Shown here: piece after piece, positions 35,814-44,329 of the stretch
How the letters are laid out: the number at the start of each line of letters is the position of its first letter
How positions within the stretch are numbered: the stretch's first letter is position 1
Notes under the pieces: generated by a model
The model's database searches: none
The model's input: the letters and a program-made list of their open reading frames with translations, nothing else
What the model was told of the DNA's origin: nothing
NCBI GenBank assembly: GCA_016788205.1
Contig: JAEUTA010000030.1
Coordinates: 1-64,000 of the forward strand
Direction: 5' to 3'
DNA length: 64,000 nucleotides
Source: Flavobacteriales bacterium
GTDB lineage: Bacteria > Bacteroidota > Bacteroidia > Flavobacteriales_F > PHOS-HE28
Made by a program: the position numbers and the translations under genes

Positions 35814-36485
35814 TCACTGGTCCATCCTGCACAACCTGCTCACCTCGCCCATTACCATCGGTTCGGTAGATGGTAGGAGGTTCCACCACATCTTCAACCG
35901 CGATCCGCGTTCGCGCAACCAGGACCGTTTGGCCCGCATCGGGTGAATATCACGGGCTTCGTAGGCGATGGCTTCAACTCCGATGCGCTCAGCGATGAAC
36001 AGTGCACGTACGGCATGTCCCGGCTGGCTCACGATCGTGAACGCTTCTTGACCGAACACGTATTTCGCTCGCAATACCGAGCGATAGGTGTCCACTCCCG
36101 CGATATCCAATGTCATGTCCTCATCGGGTATGCCCATTCCGATCAGTGCGCGGCGCATTTCCTCTGGCTCATTCACCCCCCAGATGGCACCATCACCGCT
36201 CAATATCAGGTGCTGCACCTTGCCCGAGCAATAGAGCTCGGCAGCGGCCTCCAAGCGTGACCAGAAGAACGGATTCGCGCTGCGGTCGCGTGCGTAAGGC
36301 AGGGTGCCCAGTACAAGAGCCACACGGTTATAGGGTGTGTCTTCCGCTTGTGAATAGCGTCCATCGGCGACCTGCTCGTCGATCATCACTTCATTGCAGA
36401 CGAGTGCGGTAAGAAGGGAAATGGCAACTACGATGTTCCAGTGAAAAAGATGTCTAAGGACGGGAAGGCTGATCCGCATGTACAT
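35814..36485 (-). CDS. SanA/YdcF (DUF218)-family membrane protein, paralogue 1
   Basis: A 223-residue protein. An N-terminal hydrophobic segment (NIVVAISLLTALVCN) anchors it, followed by the DUF218 core: VALVLGTLPYARDRSANPFFWSRLEAA, HLILSGDGAIWGVNEPEEMRRALIGMGIPDEDMTLD and DTYRSVLRAKYVFGQEAFTIVSQPGHAVRALFIA. SanA relatives in E. coli affect envelope permeability and vancomycin resistance. It is a tandem paralogue of the next gene, but the usual S-Q-x-F-H motif here is S-Q-P-G-H, so a catalytic or binding residue may have changed. Start ambiguous (36485 or 36479). Confidence 0.82.
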   Translation of the reverse strand: MYMRISLPVLRHLFHWNIVVAISLLTALVCNEVMIDEQVADGRYSQAEDTPYNRVALVLGTLPYARDRSANPFFWSRLEAAAELYCSGKVQHLILSGDGAIWGVNEPEEMRRALIGMGIPDEDMTLDIAGVDTYRSVLRAKYVFGQEAFTIVSQPGHAVRALFIAERIGVEAIAYEARDIHPMRAKRSWLRERGSRLKMWWNLLPSTEPMVMGEVSRLCRMDQ

Positions 36486-36749
36486 TACGTATTGGTTCAC
36501 CCTTGGCAAATGGAGCACCAAGGGCCGTCCGGAGAACGGTTAACGACCGGCTCGAACGTGTGAACAGGCTTACGATGCGTCTCCGATCCGTCCTATACCG
36601 CCTGCCGCCCGACGAACAAGGGCATGATCCCTTTCAACGCAAGGCTAAGTGTCACCGACCGACCTTTGGTGCAGGTGGGGTGGTTATGGATAACGTGTGC
36701 ATGAACGCCTCCAACTTGGGGAAGTGAGACCTCATTGGAGTCAGCAGCA

Positions 36750-37436
36750 TCATGGTTCCTTCCGCCGAGGCATCTCCGCAGGAAGCACTTGTTCTCCCAA
36801 GCGGACAGGCTCGCCGAGGAAATGCGGATCCACGTCAAGCAAAATGTCCATCCACATCTTCACGCGGGCGCCACGTTCTCGGAGCCAGGACCACTTTGTA
36901 CGACGTATGCCCGCTTCATCCGCGTTGAACGCGACAGCTGCAATACCTTTTTCACGGGCGATGAAAAGGCCGCGTTCATTGTGGAAAGACTGGCTCACGA
37001 TCATGAATCGCTCCTGACCGAAGATCCTTTTCGCCCGCACCACGGAGTCGTAGGTGTCGAATCCTGCGAAGTCCAACGTCATATCGGTGCTGTCAACGCC
37101 CATACCGATCAAGGTCCTGCGCATGTCCATGGGTTCATTGTAGCCCCAGGTACCGTTATCTCCGCTCAGAAGCAGGTGACGAACCTTGCCCGCGTGGTAC
37201 AATGCCGCCGCTGCCCGCATCCGACTTACGAAATACCGGTTCAGGCCGCCGCCGCGCGTTTCGGCGGCGGTCCCAAGTACCAGAGCTACTGGCTCGGCGG
37301 GCGCTTGTGTCACTACATCGTACGAGCGGCCCTTGGCGTGTTGGTGTATGATGCGTTCTCCGAGCCCGATTGTCAACCCCATGAGCGCGATACCGAGCAC
37401 CGGCCATTTCAACCTGTGCCATAGCCCCTTGCGCAT
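36750..37436 (-). CDS. SanA/YdcF (DUF218)-family membrane protein, paralogue 2
   Basis: A 228-residue protein with a signal anchor (LKWPVLGIALMGLTIGLG) and the DUF218 domain: VALVLGTAAETRGGGLNRYFVSRMRAAA, HLLLSGDNGTWGYNEPMDMRRTLIGMGVDSTDMTLD and DTYDSVVRAKRIFGQERFMIVSQSFHNERGLFIA. It keeps the canonical SQSFHNER stretch. It follows purB by 11 nt, so purB and this gene are probably one transcript, while paralogue 1 lies downstream across a gap of about 260 bp in which I see no gene. Clearly a tandem duplication. Confidence 0.85.
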   Translation of the reverse strand: MRKGLWHRLKWPVLGIALMGLTIGLGERIIHQHAKGRSYDVVTQAPAEPVALVLGTAAETRGGGLNRYFVSRMRAAAALYHAGKVRHLLLSGDNGTWGYNEPMDMRRTLIGMGVDSTDMTLDFAGFDTYDSVVRAKRIFGQERFMIVSQSFHNERGLFIAREKGIAAVAFNADEAGIRRTKWSWLRERGARVKMWMDILLDVDPHFLGEPVRLGEQVLPAEMPRRKEP

Positions 37437-37447
37437 GGCGATCGTGG

Positions 37448-38806
37448 TCAGCGGCCCAACAGGTCGATGCCCGTGTAGTTGCGCGGCGAAAGCGCTTTCA
37501 ATTGCGCGCGGACGGTATCGCTCACCTCCAACGTATCGATGAACGCACTGATGTCCTTCTGCGTGATGCGCTCCTTACCCCTTGTGAGCTCCTTCAGTTT
37601 CTCGTAAGGTTGCGGGTGACCGTTCCTGCGTAGGATGGTCTGGATCCCTTCGGCCACCACCGCCCATTGGGCCTCCAAGTCCCGGTCCAAGGCGGCCTCG
37701 TTCAAGAGCAGTTTGCCCAGGCCTTTCTGCACCGCGTCCAAGGCGATCATGGTGTGTGCCATGGGCACGCCGATGTTCCGGGTAACCGTGCTATCGGTAA
37801 GATCGCGTTGCAGACGGCTGATCGGAAGCTTTTCGCTGAGGTAGCTGAACATGGCGTTGGCCATGCCCAGATTGCCTTCCGCGTTCTCGAAGTCGATGGG
37901 GTTCACCTTGTGTGGCATGGCACTGCTCCCGATCTCCCCTGCTTTGATCTTCTGGCGGAAGTAGTCCATGCTGATGTACTGCCACACATCACGGCATAGG
38001 TCCACCAGTATAGTGTTGATGCGTCGCAGGCCGTCGAACAGCGCGGCCAGGTTATCGTAGTGGTCGATCTGCGTGGTGAACCGCTGCCGGATCAGTCCGA
38101 GCTTGTCCAAAAGGAACCGATCGGCGAGCTGTACCCAGTCGAACTCGGGGTAGGCCGCATGATGGGCATTGAAGTTGCCTGTGGCACCGCCGAATTTCCC
38201 GGTGAAGGGTACTTCACGAAGGAGTTTCAATTGCTGGTCCAGCCGCTCTACGAAGACCTGTAATTCCTTGCCGAGAGCCGTGGGCGACGCGGGCTGGCCG
38301 TGCGTGCGTGCCAACATGGGGATGCGGGCCCAGTCCAGAGCCAGGCCATGCAAACGATCCCGCACAGCGATGATCGCAGGTAGGTAACACTCGAATAGGA
38401 ATTCCTTGATCAGCAGCGGCAGCGCGGTGTTGTTGATATCCTGGCTGGTGAGGGCGAAGTGAACGAACTCCTGTTGAGCGCCCAAGCCGGTTTCTTCCAT
38501 CCGCTCCTTCAAGAAGTACTCGATGGCCTTCACATCATGGTTGGTCACCTTCTCAATGGCCTTGATGCGTTGAGCGTCACTCGTGCTCAGGTCCGCGATG
38601 CGCCGCTCAACGGGCACCAATTCGTTCACCGGGGTGCCCTTCAGTTCGGGCAACGGTATCTCGCACAGGAAACGGAAGTAGGCCAGTTCTACCTGTAGCC
38701 GATAGCGCATCAGCGCCTGTTCGCTGAACCAGCGCGCCAGCATGCGCGTACGGTCTCGATAGCGACCGTCGATAGGGGAGATGGCGGTGAGGGTGTCCAG
38801 TTCCAT
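37448..38806 (-). CDS. purB: Adenylosuccinate lyase
   Basis: A 452-residue purine-biosynthesis enzyme acting twice: on SAICAR and on adenylosuccinate. TAISPIDGRYRDRTRMLARWFSE opens the protein, FALTSQDINNTALPLL follows, and the signature loop GSSAMPHKVNPIDFENAEGNL near 290-310 holds the mobile catalytic serines. This is the E. coli-type PurB. A TACCTTTG -7 box ends only 7 nt before the ATG. It is divergent from the EI24 gene, only 50 bp separating the two start codons. Confidence 0.97.
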   Translation of the reverse strand: MELDTLTAISPIDGRYRDRTRMLARWFSEQALMRYRLQVELAYFRFLCEIPLPELKGTPVNELVPVERRIADLSTSDAQRIKAIEKVTNHDVKAIEYFLKERMEETGLGAQQEFVHFALTSQDINNTALPLLIKEFLFECYLPAIIAVRDRLHGLALDWARIPMLARTHGQPASPTALGKELQVFVERLDQQLKLLREVPFTGKFGGATGNFNAHHAAYPEFDWVQLADRFLLDKLGLIRQRFTTQIDHYDNLAALFDGLRRINTILVDLCRDVWQYISMDYFRQKIKAGEIGSSAMPHKVNPIDFENAEGNLGMANAMFSYLSEKLPISRLQRDLTDSTVTRNIGVPMAHTMIALDAVQKGLGKLLLNEAALDRDLEAQWAVVAEGIQTILRRNGHPQPYEKLKELTRGKERITQKDISAFIDTLEVSDTVRAQLKALSPRNYTGIDLLGR

Positions 38807-38813
38807 GCGAGCC

Positions 38814-38821
38814 CAAAGGTA
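38814..38821 (-). promoter_or_regulatory. -7 box, purB
   Basis: TACCTTTG on the minus strand, an exact match to TAnnTTTG, ends 7 nt before the purB ATG. Confidence 0.6.
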
Positions 38822-38844
38822 GAAGCCGGCCTTTCGGCAACGTG

Positions 38845-38852
38845 CATCTTTG
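38845..38852 (+). promoter_or_regulatory. -7 box, EI24 gene
   Basis: CATCTTTG (first base off consensus) ends 4 nt before the ATG at 38857. It faces away from the purB box 23 bp away, making a very compact divergent promoter. Confidence 0.5.
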
Positions 38853-38856
38853 CACC

Positions 38857-39687
38857 ATGTCCGTCGCTCGTGATGTCAGCTTGGGTTCATCGGGGTTCTT
38901 CAGGGCGTTCGGTTTCGCCCTTAACAACCGCTTGGGTTGGATGTTCCTTGTGCCCATCGTGCTTTGGGTGCTGCTGGCATTCGGCCTCTATTCAATTCTG
39001 GAGGGCCCCGTGGAGCGGTTGAGCGATTGGGTGGCCCTGAAACTGGAGATCCCCGTTGAGACCGGTGCCGAGGACTGGTGGAGCGATGTGAAGGCCTTTT
39101 TCAATGGGGCCCGGGAAGTGATCGTGGGCTTCCTGCTGCACGCTGCCGTGGCCTACCTGCTCTTCGTGGCGAACAAGTACATCGTGCTGATCCTCCTTTC
39201 ACCACTGCTGGCCTATGCGAGTGAACGTACGGAGGAGATCCTCACCGGGCGCACATTCCCGTTCAGCTGGCGACAATTGATGAAGGATGCGCTTCGAGGG
39301 GCATTGATAGCCGCCCGGAACGGCATGATGGAACTTGCCATCACCGTCGGTATCTGGTTCCTTACGCTCATCGTCCCCCTGCTATCACCCCTTTCGTTCG
39401 TCCTGCTTTTCGTGGTTTCGGCCTACTTCTACGGCTTCAGCATGTTCGACTATGTGTTCGAGCGCCGCCGCATGCGCATCGGAGAGCGTGTGAAGGCCGT
39501 GAACGATAGGCTTGGCGCTGTGCTGGCCAACGGTGCGCTCTTCAGCCTGTTGATGAAGTTGCCGCTGCTAGGGGTGATGTTCGCTCCGGTGATGGCATCC
39601 ATCGGGGCGGTGCTGGCCACCGTCGAGAAAGAAGAGGAGCTACCTTCACTTCGGTTCGATCGCAGCGATCAAAGGCTTGAAGCATGA
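38857..39687 (+). CDS. EI24 / CysZ-like membrane protein
   Basis: A 276-residue inner-membrane protein. The start SSGFFRAFGFALNNRLGWMFLVPIVLWVLL and the later YFYGFSMFDYVFERRRMRIGERVKAV match the EI24 domain (related to CysZ, a sulfate uptake protein). Four or more transmembrane segments are visible. Function in Bacteroidota unproven. It is coupled to the next gene: the stop at 39687 overlaps the ATG at 39684 (ATGATG region). Confidence 0.82.
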   Translation: MSVARDVSLGSSGFFRAFGFALNNRLGWMFLVPIVLWVLLAFGLYSILEGPVERLSDWVALKLEIPVETGAEDWWSDVKAFFNGAREVIVGFLLHAAVAYLLFVANKYIVLILLSPLLAYASERTEEILTGRTFPFSWRQLMKDALRGALIAARNGMMELAITVGIWFLTLIVPLLSPLSFVLLFVVSAYFYGFSMFDYVFERRRMRIGERVKAVNDRLGAVLANGALFSLLMKLPLLGVMFAPVMASIGAVLATVEKEEELPSLRFDRSDQRLEA

Positions 39688-40016
39688 TGCGGACGTTCTT
39701 CCTTCTGCTAATTACCACGTCCTGCTGGGCGGCAGCGGCACAGGACACGCTCAAGGTGCAGGTCCATGGCTCCGTATTGAATGCCAACACCGAGTCGCCC
39801 GTGCTTGAAGCGCTGGTGGAGTGGTACGATACCTCTGGTCATCGCCAGGCGGTGAATCAGACCAACAACGAAGGTCATTACGCCTTCTTCGTGCTCACCA
39901 CTGGCCAACTGGAGCTGCGTGTGGTGGAGAACGGTTACGAGGCGTTCAGCGAGAAGCTCACGATTGAACCAGGCGTGAGCGCCAAGGAGTTCACGATCCG
40001 GCTCGTACCGAAATAG
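39684..40016 (+). CDS. Small secreted protein with carboxypeptidase-regulatory-like domain
   Basis: A 110-residue protein. A signal peptide (about 1-19, ending CWAAAAQ) is followed by one CarboxypepD_reg / SusC-plug-like beta-sandwich (VHGSVLNANTESPVLEALVEWYDT..., NEGHYAFFVLTTGQLELRVVENGYEAF). Usually this domain is the N-terminal part of TonB receptors; here it stands alone. Role unknown. Its 3' end overlaps the converging GDYXXLXY gene by 26 bp. Confidence 0.75.
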   Translation: MMRTFFLLLITTSCWAAAAQDTLKVQVHGSVLNANTESPVLEALVEWYDTSGHRQAVNQTNNEGHYAFFVLTTGQLELRVVENGYEAFSEKLTIEPGVSAKEFTIRLVPK

Positions 40017-40620
40017 TATCGGCTGGAGTGGTCGCCTGAGGAATGTTCTTCGGCTCTTCCTTCAACCATTCGTAGATCGACTTGTCGCCAACGATCAGAT
40101 CCTGGATCACCGCTTCGCCATCGAGGATGCGCACTTCGGCGTATGCAGGCAACGGCTGCGACACGAAACCCTCGCTCCACTGCGGTGCCAGCAGTTCCTC
40201 GGTCTTCTTGCCATCGCCTTCTTCCAAGTAGAAACGATCGAAGGGAAGGTTGATGCCGAACAACGTGTCCGGTGTCCACGACATGTACTGGATGGCCAGG
40301 TAGGGCGCTCCGCTGGGCTTCTCCGGCACCAACGCATCGATCCGCGCGAAACCAGCGCTATCGGTCCCGAGCAGGGCATAGGCGTGTTGCGCACCGCTTC
40401 CTTCCTTCATCTCCTGCGGCAAAGGCCATTTGCCTTGTTCCGCGTCGAATTCCAGGTACACGTATTCCCCGCGGAACGGATCACGCGGATCCACCGGTGC
40501 TGTCCGGAACTTGAAGACCTCGCCTTCGTTCAGGACGCGCTCGTGCCCAACGATCATCCAGGCCGGTATGGCCAGTTGGATCACCGCCACCAATGCGAAC
40601 AGGATCAGCTTAATCGGCAT
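39991..40620 (-). CDS. GDYXXLXY-domain protein
   Basis: A 209-residue protein with an N-terminal membrane segment (LILFALVAVIQLAIPAWMIV) and the block VDPRDPFRGEYVYLEFD, a variant of the GDYXXLXY signature (here G-E-Y-V-Y-L-E-F). The family is nearly always encoded next to DUF2157 proteins, as here (11-bp overlap). Function unknown; the pairing suggests a membrane complex. Confidence 0.87.
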   Translation of the reverse strand: MPIKLILFALVAVIQLAIPAWMIVGHERVLNEGEVFKFRTAPVDPRDPFRGEYVYLEFDAEQGKWPLPQEMKEGSGAQHAYALLGTDSAGFARIDALVPEKPSGAPYLAIQYMSWTPDTLFGINLPFDRFYLEEGDGKKTEELLAPQWSEGFVSQPLPAYAEVRILDGEAVIQDLIVGDKSIYEWLKEEPKNIPQATTPADTISVRAGS

Positions 40621-41896
40621 GGCGTTGACGTTCGCGCTGGCGTACCATGCGCAGGTTCATGAATAGGAAGCCGCAACCGATCGCGATGAAGACGAGCCCG
40701 CGGAACACGAAGCTCATGTCGGTGTCGAAGAAACGCAGCAGGATCGTCGCGCTCAGGATCGCCAGGCCGAGGTTCATCCGCCGCAGCGAGTTGCGTTCGA
40801 TGCCATGTTTTACGGTGACCGCACCGAGCACGAGTAGCGCGAGGTTCACGAGGATGGCCGCCAGAGCAGGAGCATAGAGCCCTACGACGGAACATAACGC
40901 GAACAGCAGCAGGCCCTCAGGATACGGCCAGCGCTCGAAGGGCTTACGCACACGCAACGACAAGGCGTATCCGATCACGCCGATCGCCAGGTATGCGCCG
41001 ATGAGGATCCTGTCGTTGATACCGTTCTTGCCCAGATGCCATTCGTCGCTCCACACGGGCCGGAAGCTGAAGATGAAGAAGGTGATCAAGATGGTGGCGC
41101 CACCGACCAAGGTCCATGGCCAGGTGCGCAGTTCGCGACCGACATGTAGCCAGGGAACGAGCGTGAACGCCCCGGCCAAGCCCACCACTCCCAACGCATG
41201 TGCGAAATCCCACCCCTCGTAGAACAATTGGCTGCCAAACCCCGTGGTAAGTGCCATACACAGGCTCAGCCACCAAAAGGAAACACCCGTTCCATTGCGC
41301 CGCGCTTCGCTGAGGTAGAACGGCACCGCCGCAGCGAGAAGACCGATGAAGTACCACGGACGATCATATGCACCGTACCCTTCGAAACGTGCTGTCCAAG
41401 CGTACCAGGTGATCATCGCCAGGTAACCCAACGCGACCGTGAACGAACCTGGCAGGTAGAGCAACGGGAGGATGAGCAGGGAACAGGTGAATAGATAACC
41501 TTCAAGGCTCCCGCTGATGTGATAGATCTGGCTGATCAAGGCCACGCAGGCGCACAGTCCACAGGCCACGAGAAGCGCGCTGCCCTCGCGCCAGGCGATC
41601 ACGTTGGGCTTCTTCAGCAACGTGTAGAGCACGAGTCCCTGGCCGAACAGAACAGGCAGGAAGGCGATCATCGTCCGCGCAGTACGCGGCAGGTCATCCC
41701 AGTTGTGCGCGATGATGAGGATGATGCCCAAGCCCACCAGCAAGCTGCCGAGTATCGCGAAGACCAGCAGCATGCGGCTGCCGCTCTGCTCGTTGCTGAA
41801 CGCATAGCGCGCCTTGATGCGATCGGACTGATCGGCAGTGATCAACCCATCGCGTACCAGTTCGGGAAGGGCATCGCTCAGCTTGGGGTCGCGCAT
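40610..41896 (-). CDS. DUF2157 polytopic membrane protein
   Basis: A 428-residue protein. LVRDGLITADQSDRIKARYAFSN opens the cytosolic N-terminal domain, followed by at least ten hydrophobic helices from MLLVFAILGSLLVGLGIILIIAHNWDDLPR, the DUF2157 hallmark. Function unknown. The start ATG (41896) follows a TACCTTCA box by 5 nt. It is paired with the GDYXXLXY gene. A longer in-frame extension upstream is not supported because it runs through the DPP7 terminator. Confidence 0.87.
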   Translation of the reverse strand: MRDPKLSDALPELVRDGLITADQSDRIKARYAFSNEQSGSRMLLVFAILGSLLVGLGIILIIAHNWDDLPRTARTMIAFLPVLFGQGLVLYTLLKKPNVIAWREGSALLVACGLCACVALISQIYHISGSLEGYLFTCSLLILPLLYLPGSFTVALGYLAMITWYAWTARFEGYGAYDRPWYFIGLLAAAVPFYLSEARRNGTGVSFWWLSLCMALTTGFGSQLFYEGWDFAHALGVVGLAGAFTLVPWLHVGRELRTWPWTLVGGATILITFFIFSFRPVWSDEWHLGKNGINDRILIGAYLAIGVIGYALSLRVRKPFERWPYPEGLLLFALCSVVGLYAPALAAILVNLALLVLGAVTVKHGIERNSLRRMNLGLAILSATILLRFFDTDMSFVFRGLVFIAIGCGFLFMNLRMVRQRERQRHAD

Positions 41897-41901
41897 CGGG
41901 T

Positions 41902-41909
41902 TGAAGGTA
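41902..41909 (-). promoter_or_regulatory. -7 box, DUF2157 gene
   Basis: TACCTTCA on the minus strand (two mismatches to TAnnTTTG) ends 5 nt before the ATG at 41896. Confidence 0.4.
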
Positions 41910-41938
41910 GAAAGTAGCGCCCGTTCGCTCTGAAAAGC

Positions 41939-41967
41939 AGAACGGCGACCCCAAGGGTCGCCGTTCT
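41939..41967 (-). terminator. Terminator of the S46 peptidase gene
   Basis: AGAACGGCGACCC-CAA-GGGTCGCCGTTCT, a perfect 13-bp stem 21 bp beyond the stop of the gene. Confidence 0.88.
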
Positions 41968-41988
41968 CGAATTCGGATCGGGTCTGGA

Positions 41989-44229
41989 TCAACCCTTTTT
42001 AGAAGGCACTGGTTTCGCCGGTTTCACGGGTTCCACCGGTACGATAACAGGGACCTCAGCCTTCGGCTCCTCTTTTTTGCGCTCCACCACGGTCATTTCT
42101 TTCACGAGGTGGCCGGCACCAGCGAAGGTGTCAATGGTCCACAGCACGTAACGGATGTCCACGCTGATCGTGCGCTGCAGTTCGGGTTCGAAAGCGATGT
42201 CACCGCTCATGGCTTCCCAGTTGCCATCGAAGGCAATTCCGATGAGCTCTCCATTCCCGTTGAACACACCGCTACCGCTGTTGCCACCGGTAATGTCGTT
42301 GTTGCTGAGGAAGCACACCACGAGTTCGCCGCTTTCGTCCGCATAGGCGCCATATTCCTTCTTGGCCAGGAGGTCATGTTGGCGTTTCGGCACGATGAAC
42401 TCGTCGTTCGTGTTGTCCTCTTTCTCCAAGATACCAGCTGCCGTACAGATGTGCTTGTAGAACATGCCATCGCCCGGCACGTAGCTGCGCACTTGGCCGT
42501 AAGTGAGGCGCATGGTGCTGTTCGCATTCGGATACCAGCTCTTGCCGGGGTTCATCTCGCGCATCGCGGCGACCATTGAACGGTAACCTTTCGCCAGGTC
42601 TTCGTCACCGGCGGCCACGGCGGGCCCGAGGAAGTTGCGGTAGTGGTTGATGCACGATTCGGAAGCCTGGAACCCCAGGTCCTTCTCCAAGACCTTCAGT
42701 GAAGGTTTGGCCAGGAAAGCGTCCAACCGGGCCTTGTTGGTAAGGATGCTCGTCTTGAAGATCGCCGCTGACCAGGCATCGAAGTCCCCTTTGAATTTCT
42801 TCTCGATGGTCGCCATCACCGATGGCTGCAGGTCACGCTCCACATCGGCGTGGAACATGCGGAACATCTCGGCGGTCACTTTTTGGTCGATGGCCGGCAC
42901 GTAGTCTTTCCAGAGCTCATCCGCAGCAGCTTGAACGCGGGCAACAGCAGCAGCCACTTTTGCGGCGTCCTTCGGGTCGGTGGCCAGCTGGTTCTTCAAT
43001 CCGAACATGCGGATGCCGAGCATCACCGCTTCGCTGCCGAAAGCGGCCTCCTGCATGTACACGTTGGCCTTCTCGAACTTCGCGCGCTCCTTGTAGCCGT
43101 TGTCCAGATCGGTGATCAGGTTACCGTATTTGGCTTTACGCGTAGCATCGGCGTTCACCCAGGCCATCAGCTCATTCTCCTGTTGCTTCTTCTTCTCCTC
43201 CACGTGCAACCGTTTCAGGCCGCGACTTTGGCCGATGAAGTACTTCCAATAATTGCTTACGCTGGCATGTTTGCTCGCGTATTTGATGCGCGTGGCGGGA
43301 TCCTTGTCCATGAACTCTTCGTAGAGGTCCAGCTTCGCACGGCGCACCTTCACCCGGCTGGGGAACTCCTGTTCCAAGCCCAGACGTACACCATGGCTGC
43401 TCAGGAAACGATCCGTGCTACCAGGGTAACCCATGATCATGGCGAAGTCGCCTTCCTTGACCCCGGCGGTGCTTACCGGGAAGTGGTGTTTAGGCTTGAA
43501 AGGGATGTTCGTTGAAGCAGGATCGGCAGGCTCACCGTCCGCTCCGGTGTATACACGGAACATGCAGAAATCGCCGGTGTGGCGCGGCCACATCCAGTTG
43601 TCGGTATCGCCCCCGAATTTCCCGATGGCGCTGGGCGGAACACCTACCAGGCGCACGTCGCGGTAGGTCTTGTAGTGGAACAAGTAGAATTCGTTGCCTT
43701 CGAACATCACCTTGAACTCGGTGCTCAGGCCGTTCTCCTTGCTGCTTTCAGCGATCAACGCCTGTGCGATCTCGCCGATCTTGGCATCGCGCGCTTCTTC
43801 GGACATGTCAGGGGTGAGCTGGCTGTTCACCTTCTCCGTAACATCATCGATGCGCTGTAGGAAGCTCACGCTGAAGCCAGCCGGCAATTCCTGCTCACGC
43901 GTCATGGCCCAGAAGCCGTCCGTGAGGTAATCGTGCTCCACGCTGCTGAGGCCCTGTACCGCATCATAGCCGCAGTGGTGGTTGGTCAGGAATAGCCCTT
44001 CGGCGCTCACCATCTCGCCGCTGCAGAAGCCGCCACCCAGGCGCACGATGCCATCCTTCAGGCTGCTCTTGTTGATGTCGTAGATGTCCTCGGCGGTGAG
44101 CTTGAAGCCCAGCTTCTGCATCTCCGCTTCGTTGATCTGTTTCAATTTGTTCAACAGCCACATGCCTTCGTGGGCTTGCGTGCCGAGGAACAGGATTGCT
44201 GCGGTAAGCAGCGAAAGCGTTCGCTTCAT
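41989..44229 (-). CDS. dpp7: S46-family dipeptidyl-peptidase, DPP7 type
   Basis: A 746-residue periplasmic serine peptidase. A signal peptide precedes HEGMWLLNKL. The catalytic His lies in GLFLTNHHCGYDAVQ (about 85) and the nucleophile Ser in NDITGGNSGSGVF (about 640). The residue setting S1 specificity is Gly in IAFDGNWEAMSGD, which marks DPP7 (hydrophobic P1), not DPP11 (Arg, acidic P1). These enzymes supply dipeptides in asaccharolytic Bacteroidota. The mature part continues with a Lys/Pro-rich end (PVKPAKPVPSKKG). A TACATTTG box lies 27 nt before the ATG at 44229. An upstream ATG at 44259 overlaps that box and is rejected. Confidence 0.95.
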   Translation of the reverse strand: MKRTLSLLTAAILFLGTQAHEGMWLLNKLKQINEAEMQKLGFKLTAEDIYDINKSSLKDGIVRLGGGFCSGEMVSAEGLFLTNHHCGYDAVQGLSSVEHDYLTDGFWAMTREQELPAGFSVSFLQRIDDVTEKVNSQLTPDMSEEARDAKIGEIAQALIAESSKENGLSTEFKVMFEGNEFYLFHYKTYRDVRLVGVPPSAIGKFGGDTDNWMWPRHTGDFCMFRVYTGADGEPADPASTNIPFKPKHHFPVSTAGVKEGDFAMIMGYPGSTDRFLSSHGVRLGLEQEFPSRVKVRRAKLDLYEEFMDKDPATRIKYASKHASVSNYWKYFIGQSRGLKRLHVEEKKKQQENELMAWVNADATRKAKYGNLITDLDNGYKERAKFEKANVYMQEAAFGSEAVMLGIRMFGLKNQLATDPKDAAKVAAAVARVQAAADELWKDYVPAIDQKVTAEMFRMFHADVERDLQPSVMATIEKKFKGDFDAWSAAIFKTSILTNKARLDAFLAKPSLKVLEKDLGFQASESCINHYRNFLGPAVAAGDEDLAKGYRSMVAAMREMNPGKSWYPNANSTMRLTYGQVRSYVPGDGMFYKHICTAAGILEKEDNTNDEFIVPKRQHDLLAKKEYGAYADESGELVVCFLSNNDITGGNSGSGVFNGNGELIGIAFDGNWEAMSGDIAFEPELQRTISVDIRYVLWTIDTFAGAGHLVKEMTVVERKKEEPKAEVPVIVPVEPVKPAKPVPSKKG

Positions 44230-44256
44230 GTGTTGAGGGGTCGGAATGAGGGACGG

Positions 44257-44264
44257 CAAATGTA
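44257..44264 (-). promoter_or_regulatory. -7 box, DPP7 gene
   Basis: TACATTTG on the minus strand, exact consensus, ends 27 nt before the ATG at 44229. Confidence 0.55.
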
Positions 44265-44329
44265 GGTGGCACCGTCGCCACGGTGGGACGAACGGTGTTG
44301 CACGGTCGGGACTGGGACGAACGGTTCGG

